Shown here piece by piece: positions 56,544 through 63,527 of a stretch of 64,000 nt of DNA; positions within the stretch are counted from its first letter, which is position 1; the number at the start of each line of letters is the position of its first letter. Position numbers and translations under genes: made by a program. Location: NCBI GenBank assembly GCA_031385325.1, contig JANNBJ010000025.1, positions 53,993 through 117,992 of the forward strand. The letters are read 5' to 3'. The notes beneath the pieces are model-generated. The model did no database searches. It saw only the letters and a list, made by a program, of their open reading frames with translations, and was not told the origin of the DNA. This DNA comes from SYFY01 sp031385325. Lineage in GTDB: Bacteria; Pseudomonadota; Gammaproteobacteria; Pseudomonadales; Azotimanducaceae.

Positions 56544-57458
56544 ATGTCCGATGCACTACTGGGTGCTTTCGATCTTGACTGGAACCTCATTCGATCCTTT
56601 GTCGCAGTGGCGCGGGCTGGCAGTCTCGCAGGCGGTGCAAAATCCCTCGGCATTGCGCATCCAACCGTCGCCAGACATCTCCAGCATCTGGAGGAGAGCC
56701 TCGGATTTTCGCTCTTCGCCCGAACGTCGCACGGTTTGGTGATGAACGAAGCGGGAGAGCAGCTCCTGGCTGCGGCAGCACCAATGCAATCTGCAGCGCT
56801 TCAGTTGCGCAATACCGTCGATAACATGGACAAACGGCCGGTAGGCCGGATTCGTATTACGGTGGCTGAGTTGACTGCTGAACTGCTTCCCGCGTTGACA
56901 CCCGCGTCGCCCAGCGCGCTTGCCCAGTTGGGCGTCGCACTGGACGTATTGGTCACCGATGTGCAGCTCAATCTCCTGGACCGTGAGGCCGACATCGCCA
57001 TACGTCATGTGCGGCCAACTCAGCAGGATCTGATCTGTCGGCGTGTCGGGTCGATTCGCCTGCGTGCGTACGCCAGTGATGCCTACCTGCACAGCTACGG
57101 GCAACTGACTCGGGACAATTTGCGCGAACACCGTTTGATTGACGGATATTCCAATGGCGAATTCCTGAACGCAGCCCGTAGTCAGGGCTTCGCCTTTCGC
57201 GACGAGCAGGTTGTGTTTCGCAGTGATTCGCTGGCTTGTCAGAAGTCTGCCGCAAAATCCGGATGGGGTATTGGTGCGTTTCCTGATGCGCTGGTCAGCG
57301 AAGGTGATGGCCTGTACAGCGCGCTGGCGCATGCAGTCCCGGTGGACCTGCCGATCTGGCTGGTGGCTCGCCCAGAGGTGCGAGACAACAAGGTGATGAA
57401 AGCCGTCTATGACCAGATTGGCAATGGGCTTGAAGCCCGTCTTGCCATCCCGGTCTGA
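56544..57458 (+). CDS. LysR-family transcriptional regulator
   Basis: A 304-residue regulator. The HTH occupies about 10-65 (LIRSFVAVARAGSLAGGAKSLG, then HPTVARHLQHLEESLGFSLFAR), followed by a periplasmic-binding-like effector domain from about 85. GGGAG lies seven bases before the ATG at 56544; a GTG at 56526 is less likely. It is central in the catabolic island with small secreted-protein genes on either side. Its effector could be the island's substrate, which is a guess. Confidence 0.9.
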   Translation: MSDALLGAFDLDWNLIRSFVAVARAGSLAGGAKSLGIAHPTVARHLQHLEESLGFSLFARTSHGLVMNEAGEQLLAAAAPMQSAALQLRNTVDNMDKRPVGRIRITVAELTAELLPALTPASPSALAQLGVALDVLVTDVQLNLLDREADIAIRHVRPTQQDLICRRVGSIRLRAYASDAYLHSYGQLTRDNLREHRLIDGYSNGEFLNAARSQGFAFRDEQVVFRSDSLACQKSAAKSGWGIGAFPDALVSEGDGLYSALAHAVPVDLPIWLVARPEVRDNKVMKAVYDQIGNGLEARLAIPV

Positions 57459-57511
57459 TTCAAACGCGGGCTTGATCTTTCACCCAGGTTGCGAGCTGCG
57501 CCGCGCCATGG

Positions 57512-57886
57512 TTACTGCATGCGTACGCCGACAAATGGAATCGTTCCCTGTGGATTGCCGATCGAACCCGAAATCGTCTCGCCTTCAACTTTTCCGGTGT
57601 ATTGAAGATCCAGAGTGCCAATCGGGATCGTGATGGTCAGAGGAAACGAGAACGTGTTGCCCTCGACCTTGATGTCCTTCAATTCGAACGATCCACGAGG
57701 GCCAACGTAAGTGCCTGTGTAACCAGCGTCTGCGGCGTTGATGGTCAGAATGGGGTTGGTCGTTCCATTCGGCGTTTCGACCGTGAGTTTCCATTGACCG
57801 ACGACGGAAGACGGGTCTGCCTGCAGCCCCGTGATGAAGCCGCTGAATACGACGAGAAGAGCCAGGAAAGTGCGACGAATCATCAT
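57512..57886 (-). CDS. Small secreted beta-rich protein, unknown function
   Basis: A 124-residue protein with a signal peptide (about 1-23, ending GLQA). The mature sequence alternates polar and hydrophobic residues, as in GQWKLTVETPNGTTNPILTI and LQYTGKVEGETISGSIG, suggesting a small lipocalin-like beta barrel. Similar uncharacterised exported proteins exist in many bacteria. A second Met follows the first. Convergent with the LysR gene and divergent from the P450 gene at 58035. Confidence 0.65.
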   Translation of the reverse strand: MMIRRTFLALLVVFSGFITGLQADPSSVVGQWKLTVETPNGTTNPILTINAADAGYTGTYVGPRGSFELKDIKVEGNTFSFPLTITIPIGTLDLQYTGKVEGETISGSIGNPQGTIPFVGVRMQ

Positions 57887-57953
57887 GCTGGGTGCGTATC
57901 TTCGGAAGAATGGCTCGCAGTGAACCATGCTGATCTGCATGTGTCACCTTGCA

Positions 57954-58001
57954 GCGGACTGTCTGTTGCGGACTGTCAGGACGAATACTCGATGGTATGC
58001 T
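57954..58001 (+). promoter_or_regulatory. Promoter with direct repeat before the third island P450
   Basis: CTGTCA (57973-57978), 17 bases, TATGCT (57996-58001) make a fair sigma-70 promoter. The 10-mer GCGGACTGTC occurs twice, at 57954-57963 and 57968-57977, and the second copy overlaps the -35. Start-to-start spacing is 14 bases, so this may be an operator. Confidence 0.45.
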
Positions 58002-58034
58002 CCCGGTTGAACCAGGAAAAACAGGCCGGCATCA

Positions 58035-59285
58035 GTGACCGTCGACGCATCCATTCCGTACAGCGCCGCAACCGGCTATCGCGTTGCGCCTCCCGTACAC
58101 GTCCCGTCATCCGCCATTGTCGAACTGAACTACCACACGTTCGGTGGCCATGGCGATGCAGGCTTCGAAGGTGACCATCAGCGTTGCTGGAAAACACTGC
58201 AGGACGACGGTGGTCCGGCATTACGCTGGACACCATTGAATGGTGGACACTGGATCGCAATGCGGGCATCCCTGATTGGTGAGGTGCTGGATCAACCCGA
58301 TCTCTTTTCGAGTCGCATTCTTGCATTGCCGAAAGAAGTCGGGGAGGTCTATCGCTTCATTCCGTTGAGTCTCGATCCACCAGAACACACACCTTACCGA
58401 TCGTTGTTGGTCCCCTTGTTGTCCGCCAGGGTCGTGCGTGACAAGGAAGCCGACGTTCGGCAACTGGCGCGAGATCTGGTGGAGCAGGTGGTTGATCGGG
58501 GACATTGTGACTATGTCGCAGAGTTTGCCAACATTCTGCCGATTTCGATTTTCCATCAGCTGGTGGCGTTCCCGGAACATGAGCGCGAACGTTTGCGACA
58601 GATGGCATACAGCGCCAATGCAGCCAGCCCGGCATCGGTTGCGTCGATGCTGCAACAAATTGCCGACTTCCTGGTACCCATCATCCTCGAACGTCGACGT
58701 AATCCAGGCTCGGATCTGGTCAGCCAGTTACTCCAGGGCGAGATTCTGGGCAAACCGATCAGCAACGAAGACGTCATGCACATGTGTCAGCAGCTGTTTA
58801 TCGGTGGTTTCCACACCACCGCGGGCACGCTTGGCTTTGTCACCATGCATCTGGCGCGGCATTCGGAACTGCGCAAGCAGCTGGCCGCCGAGCCGGAACG
58901 AATCAAGGGGCGGCTGAATGAGCTGATGCGGCGTTTTTCGATGGTTGGCATACCTCGCACCGCAACCAGAGACTGCACGCTGGGAAGTCAGCTGATCAAG
59001 CAGGGCGAGGCGGTGTATCTGCCGCTGGTGCTCTACAACTTTGACGACGCCGTCTACGAGCGACCTCTTGATGTCGACTTCAATCGCAAGGCCATTCCGC
59101 ATGCAACCTTCGGGCGCGGCATTCACAAGTGTCCAGGCTCGGCCCTGGGGATGACGGAAGTGGCTGTAGCGATCGAAGAGTGGCTGAAGCGGATTCCCGA
59201 CTTCCGAATCGAGGATGAACAGCAGGTTCGAATCAAAGGTGGCAGTGTCGGTGGTGTTGAACGATTGCCGCTGGTCTGGAATTGA
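58035..59285 (+). CDS. P450cam-like cytochrome P450 with His at the acid position
   Basis: A 416-residue P450 closest by eye to the CYP101/CYP111 type: NGGHWIAMR, the IPLSLDPPEHTPYR segment and the end GSVGGVERLPLVW all echo P450cam. E-x-x-R is Glu296-Arg299 and the haem thiolate is Cys366 in FGRGIHKCPGSALG. In the I-helix FIGGFHTTAG places His260 where P450cam has Asp251, keeping Thr261 as Thr252. The three other P450s in the window have Asp or Glu there. Start is GTG. A VOC gene follows 19 bases after. Confidence 0.92.
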   Translation: MTVDASIPYSAATGYRVAPPVHVPSSAIVELNYHTFGGHGDAGFEGDHQRCWKTLQDDGGPALRWTPLNGGHWIAMRASLIGEVLDQPDLFSSRILALPKEVGEVYRFIPLSLDPPEHTPYRSLLVPLLSARVVRDKEADVRQLARDLVEQVVDRGHCDYVAEFANILPISIFHQLVAFPEHERERLRQMAYSANAASPASVASMLQQIADFLVPIILERRRNPGSDLVSQLLQGEILGKPISNEDVMHMCQQLFIGGFHTTAGTLGFVTMHLARHSELRKQLAAEPERIKGRLNELMRRFSMVGIPRTATRDCTLGSQLIKQGEAVYLPLVLYNFDDAVYERPLDVDFNRKAIPHATFGRGIHKCPGSALGMTEVAVAIEEWLKRIPDFRIEDEQQVRIKGGSVGGVERLPLVWN

Positions 59286-59304
59286 AACAAGGGGAGTGAC
59301 GTTG

Positions 59305-59859
59305 ATGAATCATCCGTTCATGCGTTATCCGATCGAACAGTACGCGTACTACGTGAGCAACATCGATGAAGCCTGTGCGAAGTGGGCCGAGATGTTCGGC
59401 GCCGGCCCGTTTTTCATGGACCGTCACTTCGCGCCACCAGCCGGGCGCAGTTTCGTCGAGTCGTATCGTGGTCAGCCATCCCATGTGGATCTGAGTTATG
59501 CATGGGGCCAGTGTGGTCCGGACCATCACATCCAGTTGATCGAGCAGCACTGTGATGAACCATCGATCTACCGGGACATGTTCCGGAAAGGCGAAACTGG
59601 TCTGCATCACATTGCCATCTGTCTGCCGGATGTCAGCGTTGAGAAAGCCAGATTCGAAGCAGCCGGCTATCCGTCCGTCACCGAGATTGCTGTTGGCGGA
59701 AAGCTGGCGGTGTCCTATGTTGATGCTCGGCCGCTGCTGGGTTGTTTTGTCGAGTTGTACACCGAGAATCCGAACTCACGGCGGAACTTCAATGCCTGGA
59801 AAGAAGCGCACTACGCCTGGGATGGCAAAACCGAGCTCATTCGGAAGACTGACTGGTGA
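59305..59859 (+). CDS. VOC superfamily protein
   Basis: A 184-residue glyoxalase-fold protein: first module from QYAYYVSNIDEACAKWAEMFGAGPFF, second from GLHHIAICLPDVSVEKARFEAAG. Candidate metal ligands include His of LHHIAIC and Glu of FVELYTEN. AGGGGAG before the ATG at 59305 fixes the start. It repeats the P450-then-VOC order seen at 52-54 kb, though it is larger and not closely alike by eye. Reaction unknown. Confidence 0.85.
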   Translation: MNHPFMRYPIEQYAYYVSNIDEACAKWAEMFGAGPFFMDRHFAPPAGRSFVESYRGQPSHVDLSYAWGQCGPDHHIQLIEQHCDEPSIYRDMFRKGETGLHHIAICLPDVSVEKARFEAAGYPSVTEIAVGGKLAVSYVDARPLLGCFVELYTENPNSRRNFNAWKEAHYAWDGKTELIRKTDW

Positions 59860-59936
59860 TCAGGCAGGCCCAGACTACTCAGGTCCTGTTCAGGTATCGT
59901 CGGGTATCTGAGGTACGACGAATCGAGGGAGTTTGA

Positions 59937-61241
59937 ATGCGACTGCAGCAGATTCAGTTCTGGCTTGTGCTGGTGTGTCTGGCAGGTTGCACACCACCTG
60001 AACCTGTTACGACGGTTGCCGATAACCCAGCGCCGGCGGTTGGATTTCGAGTTGGCGTTGCGAGCGCCGAGATCTCACCCGAACCCGGCGCCTTCATCGC
60101 TGGTGACGCGCGAAATCGACGCTTCTCCGGCGTACATGACCCGCTGTTTGTGAAGGCCGTGGTGGTGCAGAACGACGCGGCAATGATCGCGATCGTTACG
60201 GTCGACAACATCGGTCTCACACGTCCTGACATCGAAGCGATGCGGCAACGTGCGGTCGCGTATACCACCACGGTCAAGGGACTGTTGCCTGAACGAATCA
60301 TCATCAGTTCCACGCACTCACATTCCGGTCCGGATGTGGTCGGACTGTGGGGTGAGCAGGAGCTGTCCAGTGGTCGGGATCCGGTCTACATGGATCGTCT
60401 GACCACGGCCGTTGCAACCCAGGTTGCGGCGGCTGCAGCAAGCATGCGCACGGCGTCGATGCGGGTCGCGAGCGGTGTGCATGATCTTGCCTGGGTACAG
60501 AATGTGACCGAACCCGGACTGCTCGATCGACAGATGGGCGTCGTGCAGTTTCTCGATGAGTCGAGCATGACCATCGCCACACTCACCAACTTTGCCTGTC
60601 ACCCGACGGTGATGGATTCGATATCCGATCTGGTATCGAGTGACTATGTGGCAGGTTTCTATCGTGTGATGGCTGATCATTTGCCCGGCGAGCATCTGTT
60701 CCTGCAAGGCGCTATCGGTGGTTGGGTACAGCCTGACAAGACGGATCGAGGCTTTGCGCTGGCTGATCGATATGGCGCATCGGTTGCACATGCAGCACTG
60801 ACGTTGTTACTCGATGCGGATCAGAACGATGCCCCCGGGCTTGCCTTTGCGCGTCGTGAGTTTCAGATTCCACTGAAGAATCCTGGCTTTCAGGCGCTGC
60901 TTGAAGCCGGCGTGTTGAACAGGCCACTCAACGACGGCATGCTGACTACTGAAACTGCATGGTTCTCGATCGGCGACGCCGTCTTCGTAACTCACCCCGG
61001 CGAGACGTCACCGCAGTACTCACTCGACACGCGTGCGCTGCTGGATCGACACCACAGCTTTGTGCTGGGTCTCACCGGAGATGCGCTCGGCTACATTCTC
61101 AAGCCTGACTACTTCGCTCCTGGCGCCACCTATCCGTCAGCGGAGTATCTGACTGCGACCTCGGTCGGACCAGACGCAGGCCCGTTGTTGATGGAGAACA
61201 TCAACATGCTGGCGAACGAAGTACGCACGGTGCCTCAGTAG
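59937..61241 (+). CDS. Neutral-ceramidase-like lipoprotein, short form
   Basis: A 434-residue exported lipoprotein (signal 1-17, LAGC with Cys18). The core matches the neutral/alkaline ceramidase N-terminal family: FRVGVASAEISPEPGAFIAGDARNR, ALVTVDNIGL-type IVTVDNIG, and THSHSGPD at 126-133 with the zinc-type histidines; a second His is in TNFACHPTVMDS. Known ceramidases are some 200 residues longer and carry a C-terminal Ig-like domain, missing here. It may hydrolyse an amide or ester of a lipid at the cell surface. GAGGGAG precedes the ATG. Confidence 0.83.
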   Translation: MRLQQIQFWLVLVCLAGCTPPEPVTTVADNPAPAVGFRVGVASAEISPEPGAFIAGDARNRRFSGVHDPLFVKAVVVQNDAAMIAIVTVDNIGLTRPDIEAMRQRAVAYTTTVKGLLPERIIISSTHSHSGPDVVGLWGEQELSSGRDPVYMDRLTTAVATQVAAAAASMRTASMRVASGVHDLAWVQNVTEPGLLDRQMGVVQFLDESSMTIATLTNFACHPTVMDSISDLVSSDYVAGFYRVMADHLPGEHLFLQGAIGGWVQPDKTDRGFALADRYGASVAHAALTLLLDADQNDAPGLAFARREFQIPLKNPGFQALLEAGVLNRPLNDGMLTTETAWFSIGDAVFVTHPGETSPQYSLDTRALLDRHHSFVLGLTGDALGYILKPDYFAPGATYPSAEYLTATSVGPDAGPLLMENINMLANEVRTVPQ

Positions 61242-61269
61242 TGCGGACCGCTTATCCAGAGGAGACGAG

Positions 61270-62073
61270 ATGCTGACACGCGAGCAGATCGAACAGACCG
61301 CGCAGCGACTCGGATCCGCAGAACGCAACCGCCAGCAGATGCGATCCGTTTCTTTCGACTACCCGGAGATGGACGTTGAGGATGCCTATGCCATTCAAAA
61401 GGCCTGGATGGCGCTCAAGGTCCAATCTGGACGCCGCGTCATCGGTCGCAAAGTCGGTTTGACCTCTCGCGCCATGCAACAGGCCATGCAGATCAATGAA
61501 CCGGATTTTGGTGTGTTGCTCGATGACATGCTGTTCGCCGAAGGCGCCGAGATCGAAGTCGCGCGGTTTACCGACTTGAGGCTCGAGGTTGAGATCGCCT
61601 TTGTGTTGAAGTCGCCGCTGCGAGGACCGGGTGTACGTGTCACGGACGTGCTGGCCGCCACCGCCTATGTGGTGCCTGCGGTTGAATTGATCGCCGCGCG
61701 AACCTTTCGAATTGATCCCGAAACCCGCAAGCCTCGAGGCGTCATCGACACGATTGCAGACAACGCAGCCAGTGCTGGCTTGATGATCGGAGGGCGTCCC
61801 GTGCCGGTCGATTCAGTTGATCTGCGCTGGGCCGGTGCGTTGTTGTCCCGGAACGGGGTGATCGAAGAAAGTGGAGTAGCCGGTGCGGTGATGAATCATC
61901 CAGCCAACGCTGTTGCCTGGCTTGCCAATCGATTTGGCGACCTCGGCGAAACCCTGGGAGCGGGGGAAGTGATTCTGTCCGGTTCTTTCACTCGCCCGGT
62001 ACTCGTAGCGCCGGGCGAGATCTGGCACGTCGATTTCGGCTCTCTGGGTTCGTTCTCGTGCCGGTTTGTCTGA
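61270..62073 (+). CDS. 2-oxo-hepta-3-ene-dioate / 2-keto-4-pentenoate hydratase type enzyme
   Basis: A 267-residue member of the fumarylacetoacetate-hydrolase-related hydratases (HpaH/MhpD branch). Landmarks are GRKVGLTSRAMQQAMQINEPDFGVLLDDM, LRLEVEIAFVL (metal-binding acids), VPAVELIAAR and DTIADNAASAGLMIGG, GEVILSGSFTRPV. It adds water to a dienoate made by meta-cleavage, giving a 4-hydroxy-2-oxo acid. The partner aldolase and ring dioxygenase are not seen in the window. Last gene of the unit; its stop codon abuts a terminator. Confidence 0.9.
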   Translation: MLTREQIEQTAQRLGSAERNRQQMRSVSFDYPEMDVEDAYAIQKAWMALKVQSGRRVIGRKVGLTSRAMQQAMQINEPDFGVLLDDMLFAEGAEIEVARFTDLRLEVEIAFVLKSPLRGPGVRVTDVLAATAYVVPAVELIAARTFRIDPETRKPRGVIDTIADNAASAGLMIGGRPVPVDSVDLRWAGALLSRNGVIEESGVAGAVMNHPANAVAWLANRFGDLGETLGAGEVILSGSFTRPVLVAPGEIWHVDFGSLGSFSCRFV

Positions 62074-62100
62074 GGAAAGTCTGATCAATCAGACTTTCCT
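62073..62100. terminator. Bidirectional terminator hairpin
   Basis: AGGAAAGTCTGA (62073-62084) and TCAGACTTTCCT (62089-62100) form a perfect 12-bp stem on loop TCAA. The symmetric ends give A-rich and T-rich flanks, so it can serve both the hydratase gene and the convergent ABM gene. Confidence 0.8.
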
Positions 62101-62130
62101 TGAGTGACGTGTTGAACGATTTGTCAGCCG

Positions 62131-62487
62131 CTATTTCTTTTCAGTAAAGAAGTCAGCTCGTGGGGTCATGGTCGAGTCGTACACGGGTTCTTCGATATCA
62201 ACACGATACTTGGCGACGCTGGCGCCGGTGATCCCGTAGGTCGCCAGGTGCGTGCGCATGTTCAGATACCAGTCGCACTGGAAGTGCGCGGCAAGCGCGG
62301 CTTCTGATTCCCAACGTTCAAGTACCCGAATGCGACCAGGAATGCGTGGATCGGGGCACCAGTCATAGTCCAGGCAGCCCGCTTCAGTCAACGCGCCTTC
62401 AATGAGTGGCTTGGCAGAAGCGAGCGCCGGAGCAATATTTTCCGCTGGCATGTCGATGGTGCCAGTAATGATGATTCGGGTGGCCAT
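62131..62487 (-). CDS. Antibiotic-biosynthesis-monooxygenase-like (ABM) protein
   Basis: A 118-residue dimeric ferredoxin-like (alpha+beta barrel) protein: IIITGTIDMPAEN, a middle with GCLDYDWCPDPRIPGRIRVLERWESEAALAAHF typical of ABM domains. Such proteins include quinone-forming monooxygenases and haem-degrading enzymes, but many have no known reaction. Third gene of a minus-strand unit, 9 bases after its neighbour. Confidence 0.8.
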   Translation of the reverse strand: MATRIIITGTIDMPAENIAPALASAKPLIEGALTEAGCLDYDWCPDPRIPGRIRVLERWESEAALAAHFQCDWYLNMRTHLATYGITGASVAKYRVDIEEPVYDSTMTPRADFFTEKK

Positions 62488-62496
62488 GAGGACTCC

Positions 62497-62895
62497 TTAG
62501 TTGCGATCTCGCCACCATGGGGCGAGTTGTATGGGTGATCGTTGTTCCCACTCCGCGAGATTGGACGGTGTGTTCGCGGCAAGTGGAGGATTTTGTGTGC
62601 GTGGCAATGGCGAGGCGCCGTTGACCGGATCAAGCCACTCCAGCTGCATGCTTTCTACACACTCATCATAAGGCTGATCGCGGTGATAGTCCGCATCCTG
62701 ATGGTGGAAGAAGGCAGCCTTGCTGGTAAAGCTGAGGAATGCATACCAGCTGCGTGGCGCCTGACCTTTCCAGTATTCGTAACGGATAACCTCGGTTTCG
62801 TTGGCCAATGTCTGGTCAACCAGTTCGGTGATCATCGTCTCGAAGCGAGCTTCCATGCCGGACTTCACCAGCAGACGAACGAGCAGAGTTGCCAT
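62497..62895 (-). CDS. Second small ABM-like protein
   Basis: A 132-residue protein whose first 95 residues have the ABM pattern: LLVRLLVKSGMEARFETMITELVDQTLANE, then VIRYEYWKGQAPRSWYAFLSFTSKAAFFHHQDADYH. The last 35 residues are Pro- and Trp-rich and outside the domain. It sits between another ABM-like gene and an unknown gene with gaps of 9 and 3 bases, so the three are one unit. Two different ABM subunits together may form a heteromer; that is inference. Confidence 0.75.
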   Translation of the reverse strand: MATLLVRLLVKSGMEARFETMITELVDQTLANETEVIRYEYWKGQAPRSWYAFLSFTSKAAFFHHQDADYHRDQPYDECVESMQLEWLDPVNGASPLPRTQNPPLAANTPSNLAEWEQRSPIQLAPWWRDRN

Positions 62896-62898
62896 GCG

Positions 62899-63327
62899 CT
62901 ACAGCTCCCTGGCCCGGGACAGCAGTGCATCCCAGTGGCCTTGTCGAAAAACGGTAATGGAACCCTGATCGGGAAACCGGTAGTCATAGGCAATACAGTG
63001 CCGCGGCGAGATGCAGAAACGGGCAACGTTCAAGGCGTCGGGCTGAGCGTCCAGCCACGGGCGCGGTGTCAGGATTGCCAGACCGTCCACGACGATAGGT
63101 CCTCGATCGGGGAACGTGCATTCCACAAAATTGTGGTGAAAACAGCGATAGATGACGGATTGCATGCCATCCAGACGATAGAGGTATTCCACTTCTCCGT
63201 CGTGATTGACCCGCACATCATCGGGCTCGCCAACATGGTCGAGGACATCATCAGGCGACACCGAGAAAGGCAGTCCGTTGACCGCCACACCGGGCGCGAT
63301 CCTCACTGGAAAATGACGATCGCCCAT
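62899..63327 (-). CDS. Protein of unknown function, first of three-gene unit
   Basis: A 142-residue protein, acidic and without signal peptide or membrane helix. Segments such as GVAVNGLPFSVSPDDVLDHVGEPDDVRVNHDGEVEYLYRLDG suggest a compact beta-rich domain, and RCFHHNFVECTF and RFCISPRHCIAYDY hold His and Cys that could bind a metal. I recognise no family. It is divergent from the acyl-CoA dehydrogenase at the window end, 200 bases away, and leads the two ABM-like genes. Confidence 0.65.
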   Translation of the reverse strand: MGDRHFPVRIAPGVAVNGLPFSVSPDDVLDHVGEPDDVRVNHDGEVEYLYRLDGMQSVIYRCFHHNFVECTFPDRGPIVVDGLAILTPRPWLDAQPDALNVARFCISPRHCIAYDYRFPDQGSITVFRQGHWDALLSRAREL

Positions 63328-63527
63328 GCTGCATTGACTCGGGTGGTGATCAGAATGACCGACGGAGCACGGAAGTGTGAAGCGCCGACGCGAATCAGCG
63401 AGCGATTTACCAGAGTCTGGATGTCCAGCCTCCCCTGAATGTCCTGCAGATTAGGGCTGTGCGAGAGATGGCTGTCAAGCTACCCGGTTGTTAAACTGCC
63501 GGGCTTTCGAGACTACTGGTTACAGTC

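Noticed and set aside
59897..59921. TCGTCG/CGACGA inverted repeat before the ceramidase-like gene
   Set aside because: Six bp with a 13-base loop, and no position relative to a promoter; could be chance.
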